From Corallococcus caeni (GTDB taxonomy: Bacteria; Myxococcota; Myxococcia; Myxococcales; Myxococcaceae): a stretch of DNA of 64,000 nt. The DNA is taken from assembly GCF_036245865.1 (NCBI RefSeq), contig NZ_BTTW01000005.1:558001-622000 (forward strand), written 5' to 3'. Below the pieces are notes generated by a model. It was not told the origin of the DNA, made no database searches, and worked only from the letters and a program-made list of their open reading frames with translations. Below are positions 43,118 to 50,807 of this stretch, piece by piece; the stretch's first letter is position 1; each line of letters begins with the position of its first letter. The position numbers were made by a program, and so were the translations under genes.

Positions 43118-44950
43118 TCAGTCACACGTGCGGCGCTCCGGCTTGTCCGCGCGGCACTGCGCCACGGACGGGAGCGCCTCGCGCGCCTCGTCCGCCACCT
43201 CCACCAGCGGGCGCGCGCACTCCTTCGCCGCCAGCGTGCCCTGGATGCCGAACAGGGACAGCACCTCCGCGCAGCGCTTCTGCAGGGACTCCACGCCCGC
43301 CACGAAGAGCGGCTGCATCACCTCCGGCGTGAAGGAGTAGCCGCTCGCCGTCGCCAGGCCCGTCTCCGGCTTGAACATCCACGCGCTGCGCCAGCTGGTT
43401 GCCACCTGGTCGAAGCGCGCCGAGCCCATCCACACCGACTGCCCCGCCCCCGGCCCCAGCGACGGCGGCTGGAAGCCCGGGCCCTTGCGGCGGCAGAAGT
43501 CCTCGGTCGCGCCGCGCAGCGTGCAGACGTTGTACTCGCCCAGCCGGCGCGTCACCGCGAGCAACTCCGCCTGCTGCACCTCGCCCACGCGCGGCTGCGC
43601 CACGAACAGGTCAATGGTGCGCATCAGCACGCTCATCGCGTTCTTCGGATCCGCCGACGGCGACGGGTTCGCCCCACCCGTCGAAATCACCAGCACGCGC
43701 TCCGCCCCGCGCTGCACCGCCTGCAGCAGCGGCAGCCCCGAGCGCACCCCGCCGTCGTAGTACGTCCCCGTGCGGTCGCCCGCCGCCGACGGCAGCACGC
43801 CCACCGGGTTCGACAGCACCGGCTCCGCGATGGACGCCACGATGGCGTTCGTCATCCCGCCCTTGCGCAGCTTGTCGGACGCGCCCGCCTTGAAGTCCGC
43901 CGGGTCCTGGTCGCTCACGCTGAACACGTCGCCCGTCTGGAAGTCCACCGACACCGACACCAGCTCCGTGCCGTTGTGCAACATCTCCGGCTGGATGAAC
44001 TGATCCAGCTTCGAGAAGATGCCGTCGAACCGCACCAGCCCCCGCGTGTCCTCCGCCAGGTTCCACAGCCACGTGGAGTTCACGCAGTACAGGTCCGACT
44101 CCACCGTGCACGTGTAGTTGCCCAGCAGCTGCTTGCGCGCGTTCGCCTCCTGGCCCGGCGTGTGGAACAGGTCCACCAGCGTGCTGATGAGCGCGCCCGT
44201 GCTCGTGCCCGCCGCCAGGTCGATGCGCGCGTCCCCGCAGCCCTCCGGCGCGGGCTTGCCCCGGCACTGCTCCAGGATGCCCAAGAGCCGCCAGATGGCC
44301 CCCGCGCTGAACGCGCCGTTGGCCCCGCCGCCGCTCAGCACCACCGCGTTGCTGGGCCGCTGGAGGTCCCGGCGCCACGAGCGCGCTCGCACGTACGCGG
44401 CCGCGGACGCCGCGCCCTTCTGGATGCCCTGCGCGAGCACCTCGCGCGTCAGCGGCACCTCCAGCGACTGCTGCAGCGCCGCCAGCGACGGGCCGATGCC
44501 CAGCGTGTTCGCGAGGAAGCGCTGCGCGTCCACCTCCTCCACGGCCGGCGACGCCTCGGAGAGGGACTGCACCGGCGGCGGCACGCCCCACACGGACGCC
44601 TTCACCGCCCGGTCCACGTAGCCCGTGCGCTCGGCGTTCTCATAGCAGGACGCCGTGTCGTTGCCCGCGTGCTGGACCAGGCACGCGGTCATGTCCAGCA
44701 CGGCCTCCGGAGCCGCGCCCAGCGCCTCCATCCACGCGCCCGCGCGCGCCGGATCCACGTAGGAGTCCGTCAGCTGCGCGCGCGTCATCCCCGCCACGCG
44801 CTCCACCGCCGGCACCCGGGACGGCATGTCCTTGGGCGGCGACGCGTCCGGGGTGTTGAGCGTGTCCAGGAGCACGTCCGTACGCATGAAGCTGCAACCG
44901 CCCGCGGTGGCGGCGAGGAACATCAGCAGGGGCGTGAGGTGACGGCGCAT
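43118..44950 (-). CDS. Patatin-like phospholipase lipoprotein
   Basis: 610 aa. Lipobox ATAGGC (Cys19), so envelope-anchored. Patatin core: oxyanion loop GGGANGAF (207-214), nucleophile Ser250 in GTSTGALIS (G-x-S-x-G), catalytic Asp399 in YYDGGVRSGLP. The rest adds an N-terminal helical region (about 30-190) and a long C-terminal extension with several Cys residues. It should hydrolyse acyl ester bonds of lipids. Its end is 2 bp from the end of the convergent paralog B lipoprotein. Whether it acts on neighbouring cells or in envelope remodelling is not evident. Confidence 0.88.
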   Translation of the reverse strand: MRRHLTPLLMFLAATAGGCSFMRTDVLLDTLNTPDASPPKDMPSRVPAVERVAGMTRAQLTDSYVDPARAGAWMEALGAAPEAVLDMTACLVQHAGNDTASCYENAERTGYVDRAVKASVWGVPPPVQSLSEASPAVEEVDAQRFLANTLGIGPSLAALQQSLEVPLTREVLAQGIQKGAASAAAYVRARSWRRDLQRPSNAVVLSGGGANGAFSAGAIWRLLGILEQCRGKPAPEGCGDARIDLAAGTSTGALISTLVDLFHTPGQEANARKQLLGNYTCTVESDLYCVNSTWLWNLAEDTRGLVRFDGIFSKLDQFIQPEMLHNGTELVSVSVDFQTGDVFSVSDQDPADFKAGASDKLRKGGMTNAIVASIAEPVLSNPVGVLPSAAGDRTGTYYDGGVRSGLPLLQAVQRGAERVLVISTGGANPSPSADPKNAMSVLMRTIDLFVAQPRVGEVQQAELLAVTRRLGEYNVCTLRGATEDFCRRKGPGFQPPSLGPGAGQSVWMGSARFDQVATSWRSAWMFKPETGLATASGYSFTPEVMQPLFVAGVESLQKRCAEVLSLFGIQGTLAAKECARPLVEVADEAREALPSVAQCRADKPERRTCD

Positions 44951-45120
44951 GGGGACTCCTCCATGAGGAGAATGAGCGGACCGTCCTCCTCCTTAGCCGA
45001 TGCCCCCGACGCCCGGCCATCACCCGAAACGTCAGGCATCCGCAATCTCGCAAAGCGCCGCTCGCGACGCGTCGCGGTGCGGTTAGCATGCGCGCCCCCG
45101 ACCCGGAGGATGGACCCCAC

Positions 45121-46023
45121 ATGGTTGAGTATGACCCGCATCGCTGGTGGAGCTACTTCCACTACCTGCGCGGTTCGATGGTGAAGGAGATCGTCGGTCG
45201 CGTGTTGATGTGCGTCGTCTGGGCCGCGGCCGTGGTGGGCTTCTCACAGCACGTGCGCAACGTGGGCGTGGCCCCGACGGTGCACACGCTGGCGGGCATC
45301 TCGCTGAGCCTCCTGCTCGTGTTCCGCACCAACGCCTCCTATGACCGCTTCTGGGAGGGCCGCAAGCTGTGGGGCGGCATCGTCAACGAGACGCGCAACC
45401 TGGCGCGCGCGTCGGAGGTGTTCCTGGGCAGGACGCCGCTCTACGCCCCGCTGGTGCGCTGGACGGCCGCGTTCCCCTTCGCCGCCGCCGCGTGGCTGCG
45501 CGGCCAGCAGCGGCATGTCGGCCCGCACACGGACACCCTGCCCCCGGGGGAGGTGGCCGGCGTGCTCAAGGCCCAGCACGTGCCGCTCGCCGTGGCCCGC
45601 CGGATGACCGCCGTGCTGGATGAAGGCCGCCGCCAGGGGCTGTATCCGGAGTACGTCCAGATGCAGTTGGACCAGAACGTCCAATTGCTCATCGACTACC
45701 TGGGGGGTTGTGAGCGCATCCACCGCACGCCCATGCCCTTCGCGTACATGGTGCACCTGCGGCGCGCGCTCATCCTCTACTGCTTCACCCTGCCCTTCGC
45801 GCTGGTGGACACTTTTGGCTGGGTGACAGTGGTGGCCACCTTCGTGGTGGCGTACGTCTTCTTCGGCATCGAGGAGATCGGCGTCGAGATTGAAGACCCC
45901 TTCGGCACGGACGACAACGACCTGCCGCTCGACACCATCTGCCAGAACATCCAGAACAACCTGCTGGCGTTCCTGCCGGCCGAACCGCGAGCCCTCCCAG
46001 CAGAGGAGAGCCCGGGTCCGTGA
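45121..46023 (+). CDS. Bestrophin-family anion channel (UPF0187)
   Basis: 300 aa, about four membrane helices, no signal peptide. N-terminus DPHRWWSYFHYLRGSMVKEIVGRVL; helix 2 with LAGISLSLLLVFRTNASYDRFWEGRKLWG, split here before NETRNLAR, which is the hallmark of the bacterial bestrophin homologs; C-terminal FFGIEEIGVEIEDPFGTDDNDLPLD is equally typical. Forms a pentameric anion channel in the inner membrane. ATG at 45121; the open frame continues a few codons upstream to 45088. Confidence 0.88.
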   Translation: MVEYDPHRWWSYFHYLRGSMVKEIVGRVLMCVVWAAAVVGFSQHVRNVGVAPTVHTLAGISLSLLLVFRTNASYDRFWEGRKLWGGIVNETRNLARASEVFLGRTPLYAPLVRWTAAFPFAAAAWLRGQQRHVGPHTDTLPPGEVAGVLKAQHVPLAVARRMTAVLDEGRRQGLYPEYVQMQLDQNVQLLIDYLGGCERIHRTPMPFAYMVHLRRALILYCFTLPFALVDTFGWVTVVATFVVAYVFFGIEEIGVEIEDPFGTDDNDLPLDTICQNIQNNLLAFLPAEPRALPAEESPGP

Positions 46024-46027
46024 AGGA

Positions 46028-46471
46028 CTACTCCGCGACGGAGACCTTCACCTCGATGTTGCCGCGCGTGGCGTTGGAGTACGGGCACACCTGGTGGGCC
46101 GCCTCCATCAGCTGCTGCGCCTCCTCGCGGGGGACGCCCGGGAGGATGCCCGTGAGCTCCACCGCCAGGCCGAAGCCGCCCTCGGGCGTCTTGCCGATGG
46201 TGACGGTGGCCTTCACGCCGGCCTTCTCATCCAGCTTCTTGCCGGCCTTGCCCGCGACCAGGCGCAGCGCGCTCTCGAAGCAGGAGGAGAAGCCCGCGGC
46301 GAAGAGCTGCTCGGGGTTGGTGGCCGTCGTCTTGCCGGAGCCGCCCAGCTGCTTCGGCATGGCCAGCTCCAGGCCGTCCAGCGGGCTCTCAGGCAGCAGC
46401 AGCCGGCCGTTGCGGCCGCCGTGCGTGATGGCGGTGGTGGAGTAGAGCGGCGAGATCTGGACCGGGGCCAT
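46028..46471 (-). CDS. ohr: Organic hydroperoxide reductase Ohr (OsmC/Ohr family)
   Basis: 147 aa, usual Ohr length. A thiol peroxidase that reduces organic hydroperoxides. Catalytic Cys64 in GFSSCFESAL and Cys129 in HQVCPYSNATRGN; the Ohr (rather than OsmC) type is shown by the N-terminal LYSTTAITHGGRNG. The ATG at 46471 lies 44 bp after the regulator gene stop, same direction, so ohrR and ohr are likely cotranscribed. Confidence 0.94.
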   Translation of the reverse strand: MAPVQISPLYSTTAITHGGRNGRLLLPESPLDGLELAMPKQLGGSGKTTATNPEQLFAAGFSSCFESALRLVAGKAGKKLDEKAGVKATVTIGKTPEGGFGLAVELTGILPGVPREEAQQLMEAAHQVCPYSNATRGNIEVKVSVAE

Positions 46472-46515
46472 GGTGTTGCTCCTTCGTGACGTCGTGAGTG
46501 GAAACCGCGTGTGTC

Positions 46516-46959
46516 TCAAGCGCTGCGTGAAGAAACCTTCTCGAACAGCCGCTGGATGTCCCGGCGCAGCCGCGACAGCTCCTCCAGCGTCAAACCCGTG
46601 CGGCAGACGATGGCCTCCGGGATGGCCGCGGCCTTGCGGCGCAGCCCCTTGCCCTGCGCGGTGAGCGACACCGTCACCGACCGCGCGTCCTGCGTGGAGC
46701 GCTCGCGGCGCACGAAGCCCTGCGCCTCCAGCCGCTTGAGCAGCGGCGTGAGCGTCCCCGAGTCCAGGTACAGCTTCTCCCCCAGCTCCTTCACCGTGAC
46801 CCCGTCCGTCTCCCACAGCACCAGCATCACCAGGTACTGCGGATAGGTGAGCCCCAGCTTCGCCAGGAGCGGCGTGTAGGCCTGCACCATCGCGCGCGAC
46901 GCCGCGTAGAGCGGGAAGCACAGCTGCAGGTCCAGCCGGAGGAGGTCTTCCGTCGACAT
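46516..46959 (-). CDS. ohrR: Redox-sensing MarR-family repressor OhrR
   Basis: 147 aa. MarR winged helix: VTVKELGEKLYLDSGTLTPLLKRLEAQGFVRRERS, split here at the recognition helix SGTLTPLLKRL. The sensing cysteine is Cys14 in LQLCFPLYAASR, matching the single reactive cysteine of OhrR proteins; oxidation by organic hydroperoxide releases DNA. Located directly upstream of ohr, which it should repress. A perfect palindrome lies 15 bp upstream of its start, fitting autoregulation. Confidence 0.93.
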   Translation of the reverse strand: MSTEDLLRLDLQLCFPLYAASRAMVQAYTPLLAKLGLTYPQYLVMLVLWETDGVTVKELGEKLYLDSGTLTPLLKRLEAQGFVRRERSTQDARSVTVSLTAQGKGLRRKAAAIPEAIVCRTGLTLEELSRLRRDIQRLFEKVSSRSA

Positions 46960-46973
46960 GGGGAATATGTAGT

Positions 46974-47002
46974 GCGCAATTGAATTGCGCGCAACTGAAT
47001 TG
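46974..47002. promoter_or_regulatory. Probable OhrR operator
   Basis: GCGCAATT-G-AATTGCGC (46974-46990) is a perfect 8-bp inverted repeat with a 1-nt spacer, immediately followed by an imperfect second one CAACT-G-AATTG (46992-47002). AATT-containing palindromes are typical of OhrR sites. It lies between ohrR and the divergent HipA-like gene and could also affect the latter. Confidence 0.72.
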
Positions 47003-47108
47003 GAGACACGTGGGGAAGCCAGGCGGGGTGCGGGGTGTTTCCCCCGGCGGGCAGGGCCGTGGTACAGCCGCCACCCCCGGAGTGCCCGGGAACTGTCGAG
47101 GACGAGGG

Positions 47109-47891
47109 ATGCTCAGGACGGTCACCGCCACGCGCTACGTGACGCCCTTGCGCGAGGGGGGCTCGCTGCCCGCCATCGTGGAGGCGAACGACGCGGGGCT
47201 CTATGTCGTGAAGTTCCGTGGGGCGGGTCAGGGCGCCAAGGCGCTCATCGCGGAGCTGTTGGCGGGGGAGCTGGCGCGCGTGCTGGGCCTGCGGGTGCCG
47301 GAGCTGGTGTTCGTGGAGCTGGACGTGTCGCTGGGGCGCAACGAGCCGGACAGCGAAATCCGCGAGCTGCTCAAGTCGAGCGCGGGGTTGAACCTGGCGC
47401 TGGACTACCTGCCGCGCTCGGTGACGTTCGACCCGCTGGCGGTGCCGGTGCCGGAGGCGCAGGTGGCGTCCGCCATCGTGGCGTTCGACGCGTTCGTGAC
47501 GAACGTGGACCGCACGCCGAAGAACCCCAACCTCCTGGTGTGGCACCGCAACCTCTGGCTCATCGACCACGGGGCGGCGCTGTACTTCCACCACTCGTGG
47601 GACGGGTGGGAGGAGCGCAGCCAGACGCGCTTCGCGCCCATCAAGGACCACGTGCTCCTGCCGTGGGCGCACGGGCTGGCGGAGGCCGGGGACCTGCTCA
47701 GGGAGCGGGTGACGCGCGAGGTGGTGGAGCGCATCGTGGGGGCGATTCCGGAGGCGTGGCTGGGCCAGGAGCCCGCGTTCGCGTCCACGGCGGAGCACCG
47801 CGCGGCGTACGTGACGTGGCTGCTGCGCAGGCTGGAAGCGGCGCCGGGGTTCATCGAGGAGGCGACGCGTGCCCACGCCCAGCTCGTTTGA
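47109..47891 (+). CDS. HipA-like kinase family protein
   Basis: 260 aa from ATG 47109. A HipA/PI3K-like kinase fold: YVVKFRGAGQGAKAL holds the ATP-binding Lys, AFVTNVDRTPKNPNLLV contains the catalytic Asp and Asn (N-x-D-R-x-x-K-N-P-N), and LIDHGAALYFHH the Mg-binding Asp. Shorter than HipA toxin itself (about 440 aa) and lacking its N-terminal subdomain. No HipB-like antitoxin; instead the next gene encodes a DUF3037 protein and overlaps by 23 bp, a recurrent pairing. Substrate unknown. Confidence 0.82.
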   Translation: MLRTVTATRYVTPLREGGSLPAIVEANDAGLYVVKFRGAGQGAKALIAELLAGELARVLGLRVPELVFVELDVSLGRNEPDSEIRELLKSSAGLNLALDYLPRSVTFDPLAVPVPEAQVASAIVAFDAFVTNVDRTPKNPNLLVWHRNLWLIDHGAALYFHHSWDGWEERSQTRFAPIKDHVLLPWAHGLAEAGDLLRERVTREVVERIVGAIPEAWLGQEPAFASTAEHRAAYVTWLLRRLEAAPGFIEEATRAHAQLV

Positions 47892-48267
47892 CTACGCCAT
47901 CATCCGGCTGGTGCCTCGCGTGGAGCGCGAGGAGTTCATCAACGTGGGCGTCGTCCTCTTCTGCGTGCAGCACCGCTACCTGGGCGCGCGCGTGGAGCTG
48001 GACGTGGCGCGGCTGAAGGCGCTGTCGCCGGACGCGGACGTGGAGCTGCTCAGCGGCCACCTGGAGAGCTTCCGCCGCGTGTGCGTGGGCGGCAAGGACG
48101 CGGGGCCCATCGGGCGGCTGCCGCAGAAGGAGCGCTGGCACTGGCTGGTGGCGCCCCGGAGCACGATGCTCCAGACGGGCCCCGTGCACGCGGGCCTGTG
48201 TGACGACCCGGACCGCGCGCTGGAGCACCTGCTGGACACGATGGTGCGGGTAAAGCCCGCTCCGTGA
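47869..48267 (+). CDS. DUF3037 family protein
   Basis: 132 aa, GTG start inside the HipA-like gene (23-bp overlap, different frame). FDYAIIRLVPRVEREEFINVGVVLFC is the diagnostic DUF3037 N-terminus, with RLKALSPDADVELL following. No signal peptide. It is regularly encoded next to this type of HipA-like kinase and may be its partner or target; no function has been shown. Tight overlap suggests a fixed stoichiometry. Confidence 0.85.
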   Translation: MPTPSSFDYAIIRLVPRVEREEFINVGVVLFCVQHRYLGARVELDVARLKALSPDADVELLSGHLESFRRVCVGGKDAGPIGRLPQKERWHWLVAPRSTMLQTGPVHAGLCDDPDRALEHLLDTMVRVKPAP

Positions 48268-48416
48268 GCAGGCGGGCGGGCGGGCCCTTCGTCCGCTTGT
48301 CGGCACATCGCGAATGACGGGCGCGCATCCCATCGTGAAGAGAGGGGGGAGGCCTGGACGTTCGTCCCAGGGCTTCCCATTTTTCGCCGCGAGCCCTGGG
48401 GAGGTAGCGAGCCGCA

Positions 48417-49388
48417 ATGGAGCCGTCACCGCTACGCATCGTCACGTACAACGTCCGCTACTTCGGACACATGCTGAGGGGGCTCGCGAGCACCGTGGGG
48501 CCCAAGCGCCGGGTGGCCGCCGCCCTGGCCACGCTGGATCCGCTGCCGGACGTCGTGTGCTTGCAGGAGGTGGAGACGACGTCGCTGCGCAGCAACATCG
48601 CGCACCGGCAGGTCCGCCCGGGTGAGACGCAGCTGGAAGCCTTCATGGCGCGCGTGGAGGAGACGTTCGCCCTCCAGGGGAGGGAGATGCCCTACGAGGC
48701 GTTCTACTTCCGCGCGCACCACTACAAGGTGGGCGAGGTGTCGCTGTACACGACGGGGCTGGCGATGCTCGTCAACACGCGCACGCTCCTGGTGGACCGG
48801 CACAACGTGGAGGCGCCGGAGCACATCACGCACCACCACGTGCAGGGCCTCAAGGAGCGCAAGCAGAGCCGCATCTGCGCGCACATGCGCGTCATCCGCC
48901 GCGCGGACCAGCGCGCGTTCCACATCTTCAACACGCACCTGAGCCTGCCCACGCCGTTCGCCCGCGAGTTCTGGGCCACGCGCGACAAGATGGGCTGCGG
49001 CGTGAACCAACTGCATGAAGCGAAGAAGCTCACGGGCTTCATCGGGTTGCACGCGAAGGACGAGCCGTTCGTGGTGTGTGGGGACTTCAACTCGCCGCCG
49101 TCGTCGCCGGTGTACCGCTATCTCACGGGGGATGCGCACCTGACGTGCGCGCAGGCGGCGGTGGGGCAGATCAACCCGGCCCTGGCCCGCGCGTTCCCCA
49201 CCGCGGGCTTCATGCACATGCGCATGCACCTGGACCACCTGTTCTCCGGTGGCGGCGTGAGCTGGCTGGACACGGACGAGACGCGGCCCTTCGGAGACCT
49301 GAACAGCCGCTTCCATGGCCTGTCCGACCACGTGCCGCTCATCGCGCGCTTCCGGTTGGAGACCCCGGCGCCAGCGTTGGTGACCTGA
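48417..49388 (+). CDS. Endonuclease/exonuclease/phosphatase (EEP) family protein
   Basis: 323 aa, cytoplasmic. The EEP fold residues can be placed: Asn in VTYNVRYFG, Glu in CLQEVETTS, FNTHLSLP, the Asp-Asn pair in VCGDFNSPP and the terminal Ser-Asp-His in GLSDHVPLIARF. It hydrolyses phosphodiester or phosphoester bonds; DNA, lipid phosphates or nucleotides are all possible. No Exo III specific extra motifs. ATG at 48417 follows GGGGAGGTAGCGAGCCGCA. Confidence 0.85.
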   Translation: MEPSPLRIVTYNVRYFGHMLRGLASTVGPKRRVAAALATLDPLPDVVCLQEVETTSLRSNIAHRQVRPGETQLEAFMARVEETFALQGREMPYEAFYFRAHHYKVGEVSLYTTGLAMLVNTRTLLVDRHNVEAPEHITHHHVQGLKERKQSRICAHMRVIRRADQRAFHIFNTHLSLPTPFAREFWATRDKMGCGVNQLHEAKKLTGFIGLHAKDEPFVVCGDFNSPPSSPVYRYLTGDAHLTCAQAAVGQINPALARAFPTAGFMHMRMHLDHLFSGGGVSWLDTDETRPFGDLNSRFHGLSDHVPLIARFRLETPAPALVT

Positions 49389-49469
49389 GAAGCGGGCCGC
49401 CGCGTCCCCGCCGGCTGCTCCCCGCGCGCGCCTCGCGTGGGCAGCGTGTCTCTTCGGAGGCTCGCGACG

Positions 49470-49862
49470 ATGATTCGACTCCAGCGCGTCTATGACGAGG
49501 GCGGCCCGGATCCCCGGGCGGGGACCCGCTTCCTGGTGGATCGGCTGTGGCCTCGGGGACGCAAGAAGGCGGACCTCCACCTGGACGGCTGGCTCCGCGA
49601 GGTGGGGCCCAGCACGGAGCTGCGGCGGTGGTTCGCCCACGACGTGGCGCGCTGGGACGAGTTCCGGCGCCGGTACGCCCGCGAGCTGGACGCGCACCAC
49701 GACGCGTGGGAGCCGCTGCTCGAGGCCGCGCGCCAGGGCCGCGTCACCCTGCTCTACGGCGCCCGCGACACCGAGCACAACAACGCCGTGGTGCTGAAGG
49801 ACTACCTGGAGGCCCGGCTGAAGCGCCCATCGAGAGCGAAGCCGCGCCGCACGGTGCACTGA
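49470..49862 (+). CDS. DUF488 family protein
   Basis: 130 aa from ATG 49470. IRLQRVYDEGG, RFLVDRLWPRGRKKADLHLDGWLREVGPS, LRRWFAHDVARWDEFRRRY and VTLLYGARDTEHNNAVVLKDYL, given here in pieces, are the conserved blocks of the short DUF488 group (YeaO-like). Function unknown; cytoplasmic. Convergent with the J-domain gene 11 bp away. Confidence 0.88.
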   Translation: MIRLQRVYDEGGPDPRAGTRFLVDRLWPRGRKKADLHLDGWLREVGPSTELRRWFAHDVARWDEFRRRYARELDAHHDAWEPLLEAARQGRVTLLYGARDTEHNNAVVLKDYLEARLKRPSRAKPRRTVH

Positions 49863-49873
49863 CCGCGCGCGGC

Positions 49874-50662
49874 TTACTCCTCGTCGCGCTCCAGCGCCTC
49901 CCACGCGTCCAGGATTTCACGCGTGCGGCGCTCGGCGAGCGCGTGGAACTCCGGCGCCAGGTGCGCCACCTTGTCCGGGTGGTATTGCGCGATGAGCGCG
50001 CGGAACGCCTTGCGCGCCTCGTCCCTGGGCGTGCCCCGCTCGATGCCCAGCACCGTCCACGGGTCCTTCGTTTCGGGCTCGGCCGCGACGGCGCGTTGGC
50101 CGCGCGGGGGCGTGGCTTCGTCGGCCTGCCACTCGCGGGCCCTGGAGGAACCCTGGCGGGCTCCGGTGTCGCTCGCGGGCCCGTAGCGCGGAGGCGCTTT
50201 CGGCGCGGGCTCCGGGCGGCGGTGGCCCGGGCGCTTCTCCGGGTCCGGCGCGGGGATGGCCGGGGAGAGGCGGCTCAGGGCCTCCTGGAGGAACCACAGG
50301 TCCTCCGTGGGGCTGGCGTTCTTGCGCACCACCGCGCGCGGCCTGCCGCCCTCCAGCAGCACGTAGCCCGTGGCCGCGGCGTAGGCGCGCTTCTTGTCCT
50401 CCGGGTAGAGCCGGTCGCCCAGGTCCCCCAGCGGATCGCGCCACATGCCCTCCGTGGTGCCCTCGTCCGCCACGATGACCTGCGACAGCACGTGCCCGAA
50501 CACGTCCTCCAGCGCCGCGAAGGGCTCACGCGCCTGCGGCGGGCGCGTCATCGCCGCGCCGTGGCGCACCCCCGCCACCAGCAGCAGCCCCTGCGCCGCT
50601 TCCACGAACGCGAAGAGCTTCTCGCGGACCTGCTTGTCGGAGAAGTAGAGAACGGCCTGCAC
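49874..50662 (-). CDS. J-domain protein (DnaJ-like co-chaperone)
   Basis: 262 aa. The C-terminal 70 residues are a J domain: DPWTVLGIERGTPRDEARKAFRALIAQYHPDKV, split here, with the HPD tripeptide, and AERRTREILDAWEAL as helix IV. It would stimulate a DnaK-type Hsp70. The N-terminal 130 residues (KLFAFVEAAQGLLLVAGVRHG, TTEGMWRDPLGDLGDRLYP) are unrecognised, followed by a Pro/Arg/Glu-rich linker. A C-terminal J domain is less usual than the N-terminal arrangement of classical DnaJ. Confidence 0.87.
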   Translation of the reverse strand: MQAVLYFSDKQVREKLFAFVEAAQGLLLVAGVRHGAAMTRPPQAREPFAALEDVFGHVLSQVIVADEGTTEGMWRDPLGDLGDRLYPEDKKRAYAAATGYVLLEGGRPRAVVRKNASPTEDLWFLQEALSRLSPAIPAPDPEKRPGHRRPEPAPKAPPRYGPASDTGARQGSSRAREWQADEATPPRGQRAVAAEPETKDPWTVLGIERGTPRDEARKAFRALIAQYHPDKVAHLAPEFHALAERRTREILDAWEALERDEE

Positions 50663-50807
50663 GGTCCTCCCATCTTAGGGCCTCCAGGCCCCGGCCCCCC
50701 ATCCGTTCCCCTCCCAACCCGCCGGGTCCGGTTCCTGGAATTCCGACAAGGCGCGGTTCAAAGCGGCTCGACCCGGGGGCGGGCTTGGGAAAGAGTCACC
50801 CCCTCCT

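Noticed and set aside
42314-45184. Very long open frame (over 950 codons) on the plus strand across the patatin gene
   Set aside because: Arg/His/Gln/Val-rich composition and antisense to a gene with clear patatin motifs; typical shadow frame of GC-rich DNA.
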